A DNA stretch of 64,000 nt from Fremontodendron californicum (GCA_030761205.1 JAULJL010000020.1:5647001-5711000), one strand, 5' to 3'. Positions 1 to 11,222 are shown, counted from the stretch's first letter. A program made the numbers and translations. Notes: generated by a model not told the origin, from the letters alone.

Positions 1-826
1 AATTAAATTAAATTAAATTAAATTAATTAAGAGATAAATAAGTAAGTATTATCTCTAATTAAAGTAAATTAATTAAGAGATAAATAAGTAAGTATTATCT
101 CTAATTAAATTAAATTAATTAAGAGATAAATAAGTAAATATTATCTCTAATTAAATTAAATTAATTAAGAGATAAATAAGGAGGACAAGTTCTTTTAGAA
201 CTCTCTTTTACCTGGCTGACTAGCACTATAAATAGAGGTCTCCCCTCAACACAAACTTTACAATTTAGAAGCCTGAAAAGAAGAATAAGATTTGGAAGAG
301 TCAAATCCTCTCCAAAGTTTCAAGAAGAAAAAAATTTGGAAGAGCTAAATCCTCTCCAAAGTCTCAAGAAGAAAGATTTGGAAGAGATAAATCATCTCCA
401 AAGTCTCAAGAAGATATCTCTGAAGAATTGAATAAATTGAAGAAAAATGTCATTTCTCAAGATAAAGTCTAGAAGACCCTTGAAGTGGATTTCATCGATT
501 CAAGATCAAATTGAAAAAATTCTAAAAACATTGTACCTGTTCTTAAGAATTCTCAAAAAGCTGCTCTCTGATCTTGTTTCATCGAAAGAAAGAAGGTCAA
601 TCTCGTTTTTCAAGATCAAGTCTAGAAGACCCTTGAAGCGGATCTTATCGATTCAAGATCAAGTCGTGAAGACCTTTAAATCAAAATTTTACTGAAGAAA
701 AGAATCAAAGGATTTCTTTATCTCTAAGAACTTACAAACATTGTAACCTCAAATTCTGATAAATAAAATTATTATTTGACTCCAAATTTTCTTTGTCATA
801 TATTCCACACGAAATTTGTGTGTACA
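1..826 (+). repeat. Left LTR (truncated by window start)
   Basis: Matches 3110-4108 along its visible length. It opens in a tandem array of AT-rich 46-bp units (1-180), then has a TATA box TATAAATA at 227-234. After the TATA box come three to four imperfect units of about 40 bp reading TTTGGAAGAG...CTCTCCAAAG (about 290-430). It ends GTGTACA at 826, which matches the right LTR end. Confidence 0.8.
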
Positions 827-832
827 AATTTC

Positions 833-850
833 TGGCATGCCTGGTGGGGC
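833..850 (+). other. Candidate primer-binding site of the gag-only element
   Basis: Seven bases after the left LTR end, TGGCATGCCTGGTGGGGC begins with the TGG expected to pair with a tRNA CCA end. The sequence context is common in plant Ty3/gypsy elements. I did not assign the tRNA. Confidence 0.5.
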
Positions 851-872
851 AATCTCTGCCTTTCATCTCTTT

Positions 873-1934
873 TCTTCAAAGTTCAAGCTCTCAAATGCCA
901 ATGGCCCCTCAAATGGATTTTTTCAACAATCGAAATCTCAAGTCGAAATATCTGCAACATCACTTTGCCGAACCTCATCATCAAATTTGGATGTCGTGGC
1001 TGTGATGACAACTAGTGCTACTTCCTTAGAAGAACAAGTGGCTCTTCTTGCAAAATCTGTGGAATCCCGTACAATAAGCATCAAAGTAAGGGATGATCAA
1101 ATTGCTTTCATGAAGGCACAAATTGAAAGTTTAAGTGGGAACAACCAAGTTGCTACAAGCCAAAATCAACATCAAATTCTTCAAGAAGTTGGTGAAATTT
1201 CTACCAAGGTAGCTAAAGAAAAACTTCAAAAAGTTTCTTCTGGCCAACTCAAGGATTTCATCAAAGAAGTTATCCAAGATCAAACTGAAAGTGTTGCTCC
1301 ACCTTCCCACACTTATGCAAAACCTTATTCTCACAGGATTGATTGCATGAAAATGCCTGAAAATTATCAACCACCAAAGTTTCAACAGTTTGATGGCAAA
1401 GGAAACCCACGCCAACATGTTGCACACTTTGTGGAAACTTGCAATAATGTTAGCACTGATTGAGATCTTATGGTCAATCAATTTGTTCACTCTCTAAAGG
1501 GGAATGTTTTCGATTGGTATACAGATCTTGAGCCTGGCTCAACCGACAGTTGGGAAGAACTTGAGCGTGAATTTCTAAATAGTTTCCATAGTATTCGACG
1601 CATAGTCAGTATGATTGAACTTACAAGCTCACGCCAATGGAATGATGAACCTGTGATTGACTACATCCATAACTGGAGAAATTTAAGCCTCAAATGCAAA
1701 GAAAAACTGTCTGAAGCCTCTGCACTTGATATGTGCATCCAAGGCATGAATTGGACTCTCTGCTATATTCTCCAAGGCATTAAGCCTAAAACTTTTGAAG
1801 AATTAGCTACTATTGCACATGACATAGAACTAAGCATCGCAGTTGCTAGAAATCAAAGACTACCAATGAAAGAGCCAATGAAAGACAAAGAAAAGCAAGA
1901 CACTTCAAAATGGGGAAAATTTTTTACCGAATAA
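873..1934 (+). pseudogene. Retrotransposon gag (capsid-like) gene, broken
   Basis: The gag reading frame runs from the leader into 1463, meets a stop (TGA at about 1461-1463), and resumes at 1470-1934. The second part carries the retrotransposon_gag signature: a 'VNQFVHSLKG' stretch, then 'DWYTDLEP', 'WEELEREFLNSF' and a C-terminal 'FEELATIAHDIEL'. Gag proteins form the particle that packages element RNA. No pol follows. The start is unclear because the ORF runs in from the LTR junction. The internal stop suggests this copy is inactive, although gag could still act in trans if a related copy supplied it. Confidence 0.75.
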
Positions 1935-2156
1935 GTTGAAAGTAAACAGTCAATGGCTGTAAGCATAAAACCTTTCAAGGAATCCAATAATTTCAAAAAG
2001 AGCCATGAAGTGAAGTCTAACTCTTCCCACGGGAAAGAAAAAATACAAAATCTCTTTGAAGAAAAAGAGAGAGAAGCAATATCCATTCCTCGACTCTGAT
2101 GTCCCAATGATGTTAGAAGAACTTTTGAAATCTAAACTCATCTAACTGCCAGAAAT

Positions 2157-2294
2157 GAAACGGCCTGAAGAAGATGATCAAGTGAATGAGCTAAACTATT
2201 GCAAATGTCATCGCTTAATTAGCCACCCAGTTGAAAAGTGCTTCATTTTGAAAGACAAAATCATGGAGCTCTACAAAGATGAAAAAAATTAAGT
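2157..2294 (+). pseudogene. Gag C-terminal zinc-knuckle-like remnant
   Basis: A short in-frame stretch reads 'NYCKCHRLISHPVEKCFILK', followed by 'DKIMELYKDEKN' and a stop. The Cys-x-Cys-His...His...Cys spacing resembles the knuckle found at the end of gag in plant Ty3/gypsy elements that continue 'HPVEKCF'. Several stops separate it from the upstream gag frame. Confidence 0.6.
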
Positions 2295-2339
2295 TTGAAG
2301 AAGAAGTGGCAACTTCCAACATGCCACAAGTTTAACTTC

Positions 2340-2790
2340 TTTGGCTCTACAAAGTCATGTCAACTCCAAGTGAAGATGCACAACATGCCAACGAAGGCAA
2401 TTATGCTCCTAAGCACGAGCTTAAACTGCCATTCCAAAAAGAAAAAAGAAGATGCTCCTAAGCAAGAGCTTAAACTATCGTATGTTACTCCTAAGCACGA
2501 GTTTAAATTGTTCTTTCAGAAGATGATGCTTCTAAGCAAGAGCTTAAACTATCATATGATGCTCCTAAACAAGAGCTTAAACTGTCATATATTGCTACTT
2601 AGCACGAGTTTAAAATGTTCCTTCAAAAAAAGATGCTCCTAAGCAATAGTTTAAACTCTCATATGTTACTCTTAAGCACGAGTTTAAACTGTTCCTTCTA
2701 ACAAAGACGCTCCTAAGCAAGAGCTTAAATTGTCGTATGTTGCTCCTAAGCATGAGCTTAAATTGCACATTCAAAAAAAAATTGCCCGCT
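2340..2790 (+). repeat. Tandem repeat of about 30-50 bp replacing pol
   Basis: About ten imperfect units of the form GCTCCTAAGCAAGAGCTTAAA(C/A)T... follow each other. Translated in the former gag frame they give variants of APK(H/Q)E(L/F)KL followed by SY or a Lys-rich spacer. Units differ by single substitutions and by the presence of the spacer. This block sits where protease and reverse transcriptase would normally begin. Confidence 0.75.
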
Positions 2791-3095
2791 AGGTTGAAAA
2801 TCCTTTATATTATAATTTAGGCAAAAGTTAGGGCAAAAAAAAATTGAACTACGTTATGACTTGATCCTTCAAATTTGAGGATACGTAGGCAACTTGTTCC
2901 AAATTATCAAGTTCAGTCAACCAAAAAAAAAATCATTTGAACTAAATTTCAGTCACAAGTTTGGCAAAATGGAAGTTTGCAAATTTTCTCAAGACAATGC
3001 AAAGGTGCAAATAAATCTTGGCATCAAAAGAAAATCAAATTTCAAGACTTGTTCACTCGCTACACTAAAAAAAAAAATCGTGTACGTAACCAAGT

Positions 3096-3109
3096 CTTTA
3101 GGGGGCATT
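3096..3109 (+). other. Polypurine tract of the gag-only element
   Basis: The purine-rich stretch TTTAGGGGGCATT lies immediately before the right LTR's TGTAGAAGG start. This is the expected place for priming plus-strand synthesis. Confidence 0.6.
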
Positions 3110-4108
3110 TGTAGAAGGAGAAAAATTTTGACCAATTAAATTGCAAGGATTTATGGGTCATCCAATCAAATTTTACCCATGTGTCATAATTATTTTATCT
3201 CTAATTAAATTAAATTAATGAAGAGATAAATAAGTATTATCTCTAATTAAATTAAATTAATTAAGAGATAAATAAGTAATTATTATCTCTAATTAAATTA
3301 AATTAATTAAGTGATAAATACGAAAGTATTATCTCTAATTAAATTAAATTAATTAAGAGATAAATAAGTAAATATTATTTCTAATTAACTTAAATTAAAT
3401 TAATTAAGAGATAAATAAGGAAGACAAGTTCTTTTAGAACTCTCTTTCACCTGGCTGACTAGAACTATAAATAGTGGTCTCCCCTTAACACAAACTTTAC
3501 AATTCAGAAGCCTGAAGAGAAGAAGAAGATTTGGAAGAGTCAAATCCTCTCCAAAGTCTCAAGAAGAAAAAAATTTAGAAGAGCTAAATCCTCTCCAAAG
3601 TCTCAAGAAGAAAGATTTGGAAGAGCTAAATCCTCTCCAAAGTCTCAAGAAAAAAGATGTGGAAGAGTTAAATCATCTCCAAAGTCTTAAGAAGAAATCT
3701 CTGAAGAATTGAATAAATTGAAGAAAAATTTCGTTTCTCAAGATCAAGTCTAGAAGACCCTTGAAGTGGATTTCATCGATTCAAGATCAAATTGAAAAAA
3801 ATTCTAAGAACGCGGTGCTTGTTCTTAAGAATTCTTAAAAAGCTGCTCTCTAATCTTGTTTTATCGAAAGAAAGAAGGTCAATCCCGTTTTTCAAGATCA
3901 AGTCTTGAAGACCATTGAAGCGGATCTCATTGATTCAAGATCAAGTCGTGAAGACCCTTGAATCAAAATTTTACTGAAGAAAAGAATCAAAAGATTTCTA
4001 TATGTCTAAGAACTTATAGAGATTGTAACCTCAAATTCTGATAAATAAAATTATTATTTGACTCCAAATTTTCTTTGTCATATATTCGACACGAAATTTA
4101 AGTGTACA
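3110..4108 (+). repeat. Right LTR of the gag-only element (999 bp)
   Basis: Begins TGTAGAAGG and ends GTGTACA. An AT-rich array of 46-bp units occupies about 3190-3420. The TATA box TATAAATA is at 3466-3473 and is followed by the same GGAAGAG/CTCTCC repeats as the left copy. It differs from the left LTR by scattered substitutions and small indels. Confidence 0.8.
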
Positions 4109-4168
4109 AAATCATTATCTTAAAAATCATTAATAAAAAATATGAGCATATATCTCATTAAACTCTAA

Positions 4169-4876
4169 GGGTCCATTTGGATAGACGTTGACATTGGCTC
4201 CGGTAAGATTAAAAACAGCGGTGACGGTGAAATTAAATATTGTAGCAGTGAGATTGGGTACTGTAATGGTGGGATTAAAATCAGGGGTGGGATTTGTTTG
4301 GATTCAAAAGCAGCGGTGACAATGAGGTGAATTATAGTGAGAAGATAAAATTACTATTGAAGACATTAGATTAAAATGTGTATAATTACAAAATATTAAA
4401 ATTATATTTATTTTAAATAATAAAATATATATAATTATATTAATGTCAAAAAATAAATAATTTTAAAAAAGAATATTTTTCATTTTTTATTATTTATTAT
4501 TTATGTAATTACTTACTTTTAATTAATTATATAATAAAATATATTTTATTAATTTATTATATAATAATAAAAATTATTAATTATATTAAAAATTATTTTC
4601 TTTTTATTCAAATTATTTATTTTTTAAATAAAAAATTATAATAAAAATTAACATGTAAAAAAAAAGGAAGGTTAAAATATGTCCTCCAGTGGGAGGGCAT
4701 TGTCATCCACTGGAGCTTGAAGCTCCAACCTCCAGTGAAAATACAAAGCACCAGCACGGTGAGACCATGCTCACCATGCTGGAGCTTTGTTACCTAAGGG
4801 TAACTGCGGCCCGATTGGGGTCAAAAAATGCCCCAATTGGGCCGCACCATGGCTTCATTTGTTTCCAAACGAAGCC
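4169..4876 (+). mobile_element. PIF/Harbinger-like MITE with TAA target duplication and three GC-rich hairpins
   Basis: The ends are GGGTCCATTTGG and, as reverse complement of the right end, GGCTTCGTTTGG (9 of 12 identical). TAA flanks both sides (4166-4168 and 4877-4879). The paralogous flank at 5627-5770 reads straight through this junction at about 5690, so it represents the unoccupied site. Three-base TAA/TTA duplication and GG-rich ends are typical of PIF/Harbinger MITEs (established). The 3' third contains three perfect or near-perfect stem-loops at 4684-4715, 4743-4790 and 4806-4845; the rest is AT-rich. No coding potential. Confidence 0.7.
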
Positions 4877-5179
4877 TAAGTCGGATCAAATTGATTTAAA
4901 AAAATTACGTAAACATTTTGACTGAGATAATATTCAAACCAATTTGTTTACCAATATACAAAATTGACTGATATTTAGTTATTCCATTCAAAAGTATAAA
5001 ATATAAATAATACAATTTTTTTAATATTAATCTATAAATTATTCAATACTATTAAATTTAAGAAAACATATTTTTTTCATTGGAAGTCATTAAATATAAT
5101 TAGAATTTTTGTTTACCAATAGGATAATTGTTAATATTTATCATAAATAATATTTTAATGTATATTCGTAAACAATAAG

Positions 5180-5398
5180 GACAAGCTAATCGTCGTGTGT
5201 GCTCTATCCTGATAACATGCCGTAAGCAAGGAAGCCATTAATCGTCCATAATAATGCAGCTCTTAATACAAAATTTTCTTTCCTATACCCATCATAAGTT
5301 GGAACACCATCATTCCACAATAATTTCAACTCATCTATCAATGGTCTGAGGAAAACATCAATGTTCTGTGATGGACTATTCGGACCCGGAATTACCAT
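5180..5398 (-). pseudogene. CACTA (En/Spm) TNP2-type transposase fragment
   Basis: The minus-strand reading frame contains 'MVIPGPNSPSQNIDVFLRPL', then 'IDELKLLWNDGV' and 'AALLWTINGFLAYGMLSG'. These match the conserved core of plant TNP2 transposases (Transposase_21 family), which cut and join CACTA element ends. Only about 70 residues of an enzyme of many hundred remain. The residue after LSG, normally Trp, is a TAG stop (W to stop), and a second stop lies about six codons on. There are no CACTA ends nearby, so this is a stray fragment in the duplicated segment. Confidence 0.8.
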
Positions 5399-5500
5399 AT
5401 TATATAAATTACTTGAAGAACTCTTAATTGCCGCATAAAAAAAGTATTTATTCTTACTTTCAAAATTTTTGACTAAGATGATATTGAAATTAAAATTTAC

Positions 5501-5502
<2 letters not shown>

Positions 5503-5545
<43 letters not shown>
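5503..5545. repeat. (TA)n microsatellite
   Basis: Uninterrupted alternating TA of about 43 bases, inside the duplicated segment. Confidence 0.95.
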
Positions 5546-5547
<2 letters not shown>

Positions 5548-5890
5548 GGCATGAGATTTAGTTATCCATGAACTCTAATTAATTTTATCTTTATTTGATA
5601 AATTTACCAGTTAAGAGTTATCTAAACAAATCATTATCTTAAAAATTCATTAATAAAAAATATGAGCATATATCTCACTAATTTTTAAGTGAATCAAATT
5701 GATTTAAAAAAAATTATGTGCCAAGCATTTTGACTGAGTTGATATTGAAAATAATGTTTACCAATAAATATGATGGACACATTTAATTATTCACAAATTC
5801 TAATTAACTTTATCCTTATTTAATAAATTAATTAGTTAAAATGTTATCTAAAGAATCACTATCCAAAATCATTTATTTTAATGATAATAA

Positions 5891-7229
5891 TTTAATATAA
5901 TTAAACTCTTTTCTATATAGAATTACTCTTATTATTCAAAATTTGATAGTATAATAAATAAAAATTCATTTATGATGAAAATTTCGAAATTTAATGAACA
6001 AAATATCCGTTTTGATGAATTCAAAATTCGGAAATATAAATAATTGAATTTTTCATAATATTAATTAGAATTAAGAAAACATATCTTTTAATGGAGTGAT
6101 TAAATATAATTAGAATATTTATTTACTAACTCAACATATTTTTTAATATTTATCATAAAAAAAATTAGCATTAGTCATTTGATGTGATTAAAATTCTTGT
6201 TTACAAATTGGATAGATTATTTTAGTGGTTTTCAGAAAAAAAATTTAATGTTAGTCATTTGATGTAATTAAAATTCTTATTTACAAATTCGATAAATATT
6301 ATTAATACTTATAACAACAAAAAAAAAAAAAAAAAAAAAATTAATGGAAATTTAGAAATATAATGAGTAAAAACATTTGCTTTCGTCAATTTAGAAGTTT
6401 TCCTATATTTGTACTTTTACAACTAGGTGAATATGTATTTTTTTAAGTATATGTTATTAATATATTATTAAATTATAATGATAAAATATAAATATTTTAT
6501 TTTTAATTAATAATTGATTAAAATAGATTTTTACATCTTTATTATAAAAAAAAAAATTTATTTGTATGAAATTGAAAAATTCGATATTAAAAGAAAATTA
6601 AAATTATAAAGTGAAATTTTATCAGAATAATTAAAATATGAAAAAAGACATTTATCATATTTTTGAACTCTAATGCTCCTCCACCTTCGAAACCAATAAA
6701 TCAGACTATTGAAATAAAAAAAATTAATACATATATATGCAATATTCATTAAAATAAGAGTTTGTCTTTAGTAAATCGAGAGTAGAGTTTTTTTAACTCC
6801 ATAAGAAAAATTAAAAAACTATTAGTCTGTCACATATCTCATTTATTTTTTTAATTATATCCTAAGAAATATGTGCTACTAACTCTGTTTGTAGGGGTCT
6901 TTAGATTTCATTGTGAGTGTATAAGGTAATAATTTTTAAAATAAATGAAAGAAAAAGAAAGATTTCTTTAATAAATTTATCATCTTTTATTGTATGAATT
7001 GCTTGAATAACTCTTAATTGGCAATCATGAGTATAACGACAATAAATAAAAGTTTTCACATGAACATCTATAGATTTACTACTTAATAATATAAATATCA
7101 TGTCAAATAAATAAAAAATGTTAATCAATACATATACTCAATTGACTTTATATGTTTAATATTATGTGTACATCTTAGTTTCTTATTTTGTTGGGTTTAT
7201 GACATACATGGTAGGAAGGCCTATATATA
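5891..7229. other. AT-rich intergenic DNA
   Basis: No coding signal on either strand. Phrases of the type TTAGTCATTTGATGTRATTAAAATTCTTRTTTACAAATT occur twice (about 6170 and 6250), so part of this is a local duplication. A poly-A run sits near 6320. Confidence 0.5.
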
Positions 7230-7420
7230 GGGATGGCAAAACCCGATCCGACCGATGGATTTCGAACCGATCCGATCCAAATGGAGAGGTTTTTTTTTTT
7301 TGAACAATGGAGGCGGGGCGGGGCGGGGCGGTTTTTTTTGTCTGAAAGGCGGGGATGGAGCAGTTGTGGTAATTGCCTGCTCCGCACCGCCCCGCCCCGA
7401 ATAGTGAAATTACAATTTTA
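7230..7420. repeat. GC-rich dispersed-repeat fragment
   Basis: Starts GGGATGGCAAAACCCGATCC and contains CGGGGC runs (7312-7332) and the opposite GCCCCGCCCC (7389-7398), which could pair. The GGATGGCAA-type start resembles the ends of the element at 9375-10752. No second end was found. Confidence 0.4.
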
Positions 7421-7469
7421 CCCTTACATATTTAATTTTTTCAACAATAAGAAAAAATGATTGTGAAAT

Positions 7470-7772
7470 ATTCTTGCTTTGAGTTAGTGTTACTGAGTCA
7501 AGTGACACTAACTCAGTTGCTGAAAAAATTAAAAAAACTAAAAAAATTTATTATATCAAAAAACATACTAAGGTTATTGATAACTTTTCAAATTTTATAT
7601 GATTTTTATTTTTAAAAAAATTTATCAACTTTTTTTCTAAAACTACCCTTTATTCTTTTAAAAAAACTACCCATACTTATAAATTACAAACTACCCACTA
7701 ATAAAAAATTTTAAACATAATTTTTACTCTTTTTTTTTTCTTTCACCCACGTAGGAGTGTCCCATAATCTAG
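7470..7772 (+). mobile_element. Diverged Helitron-like fragment
   Basis: Shares the text 'GTGACACTAACTCAGTTG' and neighbouring sequence with the better-defined Helitron at 32156-32452. It ends in CTAG (7769-7772) followed by T. The 5' TC terminus and a clean 3' hairpin are not clear, so this copy is degraded. Confidence 0.45.
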
Positions 7773-9374
7773 TATATATAATATTAAAGCAACCGAAAGA
7801 AAACGCTTAGACCTATATTTAAACCCTTTTTTAAGCCTAAATGAACACCATTCAAGTCCTATAGACTTCTACTTATAATTCTCCATTCTTTGTAAATAAC
7901 ATCCGTAGTCTCCTTCCAAGCATTAATGGGCCCATCTCAGATGCCAGAGACTATAAATTTATTAGATAATTTCTTTGCCAGCTTCAATAATAATGCAACT
8001 AAATCTTGAACATCAAAGATGCAAAGATTTGCTAGGATTAATAAATGGAGTCAATGACCCCTATAATTGGGCAAATAGCTGGCCAATAATTCTACTCTTT
8101 GAAGTCTCTTTCTTTGCAAAATAAATAAATAAAAAACTAATTAAGTAATTAATGTTTCATTTAACTTAAGCCTTGCCAAAGCCCAAATGGTTGTTAATTG
8201 TTTGTTTTCTTTCTGTTTTGCCTTTGAAAATCTCAAGGATTAATGTTGGGGTTTTGGGCGTTAAGCTATCTCCATGCTTCCTGCAGGGATTAATAATCAG
8301 GTTCCCTACTTTAAACAATAACATCAAAAAATCTATCTTCCTGGGTTTTATTTATTCCAGGATATTTCCTCATTTCCAATCTCAAAAATTTACACTTTAC
8401 CCCCACCAAGTTATTCTATATATTTACTTGCACAAGTGGTTTTTATTTATATATACTCAAAGATTAAAGTAACAAACATTGATATAATATTGTGGGTCTG
8501 GTTAACAGTGTCCATAGCTAGGTAGTTGATAAAATTAGTTAAATAGCATTTTATGAAATTATTTTTTTATAAAATTATGTTTATGAATAAATTATAATAT
8601 ATTTTTTTATAATATTAAATTAAAAATAATTAATAAAAAAATGAGATATAACAGCATGAAATGGTGTGAAACGGTTATGAATGTAATCGATATCTATAAA
8701 AACGAAAATTTTTAACATTAATACAAAAGTGAAAAGAAAATGAATAAGACGATTTTTGCTCCGCCTGGTTCCATGAGGAAAGAAAAGAATGTTATTACCT
8801 AATAATATATTATGAATTGTGAAGTTTATTTTTGGGCTTGACTGGATTGACTTTGTGAAGCAATGTGCAGGGCCCAAACCCAATCCTCCAATGGAACGGG
8901 CCTAGAAACTTTATCTAAAAACTGAGAAAAAAAAACACAAAAACAGAGGATCACTCAACATATTCTTTGCTAATGTCTTCAATCGTTTATGTTTCATAAC
9001 AGATTGTATCCCTAATTATAAGATGTTGTCTTGTTTCTTCGGATAAATGAAATTTTTAGCTTAACCCAAAAAAATCTGGAAAATAGCTTCTTAATATAAT
9101 AAATCTTATATATGTCAGCCATCATAGATTTCGAATTCAAGACTTTCAAGTTACAATATCAAGTTCTAAGTTTTGATATCCTTTGAACTTCATCCCATTC
9201 TTTTTGGCAATAGGTTCTTCATCTTTCTCGTATCATGGAAACTTTTAAACAAGTAAACCAGAAAAAATCCATGGTTCTTAACTCATAAATTGATTTCTAT
9301 TATGTTAGTAATTGAGATTTTAAGAGACTGTTGGACAGATTAATTGTTATAATTGTGTAACAAGAGTCTAAATT
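7773..9374. other. Intergenic DNA, no gene recognised
   Basis: Moderately complex sequence without open frames beyond about 100 codons. None of the short frames shows a recognisable family or a plausible exon structure. Confidence 0.4.
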
Positions 9375-10752
9375 AGGGATGATAATGGAGCGGACAGAGG
9401 ATGTGGATTATCTTATTTACCTTCGTTCCACTCTCACATGGATGTTGAAATATTACGTTACATCCATAGTCATTTCATCCCTTTTTTCCTCCACTTTTAT
9501 TAATTATTTTTAAATTAATATTATAAAAAATATTATAATTTATTTATGAACATAATTTTAATATATATAATTTTTTATTATATAATATACATATCAATAT
9601 CAATACTATACTATACTATACATAAAGTATCAACTTTAAAAATACAAATAGTGAACGATATATATGTCCTTAATAATTTATTAAATTAATTATTTTATCC
9701 TTAATTATTGATTTTCTTATTAAATTAATAAAATATTCACTATTTTTTTTCCTTTTAAACATTAAAGTTCTTCTTAAAGTAAACTTTTCTAATAATATTT
9801 ATACAATTTTGGTAACCTTTGATATAATTTTGGTAACTTTAATATAATTTTGGGGTAACCTTTGATATAATTGTGGCAATCTTTGATATAGTTTTGGTAA
9901 CATTTGATATAATTTTAAAATTTTTTGTAAAAAATTTGATAACCTTTGTAATAATTTAGATAACATTTCTAATAGTTTTGGTAACCTTTGATATAATTTT
10001 GATAAAATTTGTAATAATTTTGACAACTTTTGATAGAGTTTTGATAATTTTTTATATAATTTTGACAATATTTAATATAATTTTGGTAACATTTGATACA
10101 ATTTTGGTAATCTTTGATATAATTTGGTAACATTTTATATAATTTTGTTTAACTTTTGATATAATTTTGTTTAACTTTTGATATGATTTTGATAAATTTT
10201 TTTATAACCTTTGATATAATTTTGACAACCGTTAATATCATTTAAGTAAATCTTAATATAATTTTAGTAACCTTTGATATAATTTTGATAACTTTCGAGA
10301 TAATTTTGATAACATTTGATATAATTTGTAATAATTTTAATAACATTTGTAATAGTTTTGATAACCTTTGATACAATTTTGATAATATTTGTAATAATTT
10401 TGATATCATTTTATATAATTTTATAAAAAAAAAAATCTAATATATAGATTTACCAAAAAAATATATTTAATAATGAAATATTAAAATAAATAATACTGAC
10501 TAATCATATCATCCACGTGCAAAACACATGTAGCATAAACTAATATATACTAAAAAGTATATATATATATATATAAAATATAAGTATATAATGATTTTAG
10601 TATTAGTATATATATGTATATTAAAAGTATAAAGACAAATAGAAAATATATTAAGGGATAACATGGTAATTTCAAATGCAGGAGCAGGATTGAGCGAAAA
10701 ACTTTTTTATTCGGAACAAATCGATACAGAATACGAATTTTGTCATCCTTAA
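9375..10752. mobile_element. Putative terminal-inverted-repeat element filled with a minisatellite
   Basis: Left end AGGGATGATAATGGAGC and right end (reverse complement) AAGGATGACAAAATTCG are imperfect inverted copies. AATT lies on both outsides. The centre, about 9800-10420, is a 21-bp minisatellite. No transposase. The family relation to the 7230 fragment rests only on the GGATGRYAA terminus, so the call is tentative. Confidence 0.45.
9800..10420. repeat. 21-bp minisatellite, about 28 diverged units
   Basis: Repeats of TTTTGGTAACCTTTGATATAA with frequent substitutions and some short units. Because 21 is a multiple of three, the minus strand reads as a Leu/Lys heptad-like peptide (S-K-L-Y-Q-R-L) for 89 codons. 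It is an arithmetical by-product of the repeat and not evidence of a gene. Confidence 0.8.
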
Positions 10753-11222
10753 TTAAAACAAAGAGCCAATGGAAGAAGAATTAGTGACTAATGAGTAAAC
10801 AAAAGGGTGGGAAACATATAGCATGTGAAAAGGCAGTCCATTTCAGAAACCCAAATTGGCCACCATCTGTGACTAATAATGCAGGTTATTGCTCGAAGAA
10901 GGCCCCTCTCCCCCCTCCAAAATTTTGCAACATTTCATGTGATACAATAGAAAGCAATCTTTAAACTAATTTTTGTCATGTTTCTCTTCATTCCTTAACA
11001 TTGATCAACGGCTTTTCCCACCCGATTGGTCTCCCAGCACATTGATGTAGGTATCAAACAATCTATGAACTTGGATTTTTTTTTTTTTTTTTCTCCCGAC
11101 AATTCCAGTACCTATAATTTTCAGATAAAAAGTATACAAAATCTTGAGATTTCGAACATTTCAAATCTCTTTCAAGATTCGAAGTGGGTAAGAAAAAAAA
11201 AAAAAAGAGACCCGTACTTTTA

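Larger units (their letters stand above)
1..4108 (+). mobile_element. Gag-only (non-autonomous) LTR retrotransposon, 5' LTR cut by the window edge
   Basis: Two long direct repeats flank an internal region of about 2.3 kb. The right LTR runs 3110-4108 (999 bp), starting TGTAGAAGG and ending GTGTACA. The left LTR is present from base 1 to 826, its first part lying outside the window. The internal region holds a primer-binding-site candidate, a broken gag gene, a short zinc-knuckle-like piece, a tandem-repeat block and a polypurine tract. I see no protease, reverse transcriptase, RNase H or integrase, so the element must depend on a relative for mobility. This is the architecture described in plants as TR-GAG or large-derivative elements. 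The gag wording resembles plant Ty3/gypsy elements (knowledge of the family), but without pol the clade is not certain. The target duplication cannot be checked because the left end is outside. Confidence 0.8.
4109..5890. repeat. Diverged duplicated host segments (about 280-bp units)
   Basis: Sequence at 4109-4166 (AAATCATTATCTTAAAAATC... through TATGAGCATATATCTCA) recurs at 5627-5690. Sequence at 4881-4960 recurs at 5691-5770. The stretch TTTTGACTRAGDTGATATT recurs at about 4915, 5466 and 5733. The last two are about 270 bp apart and are followed by matching TTATCC...TCTAATTAA...TTATC text. So the region is built from at least three diverged copies of one unit, later split by insertions. Confidence 0.65.

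Noticed and set aside
9799..10068. 89-codon Leu/Lys-rich minus-strand frame
   Set aside because: Produced by the 21-bp minisatellite; no start context or conservation beyond the repeat.
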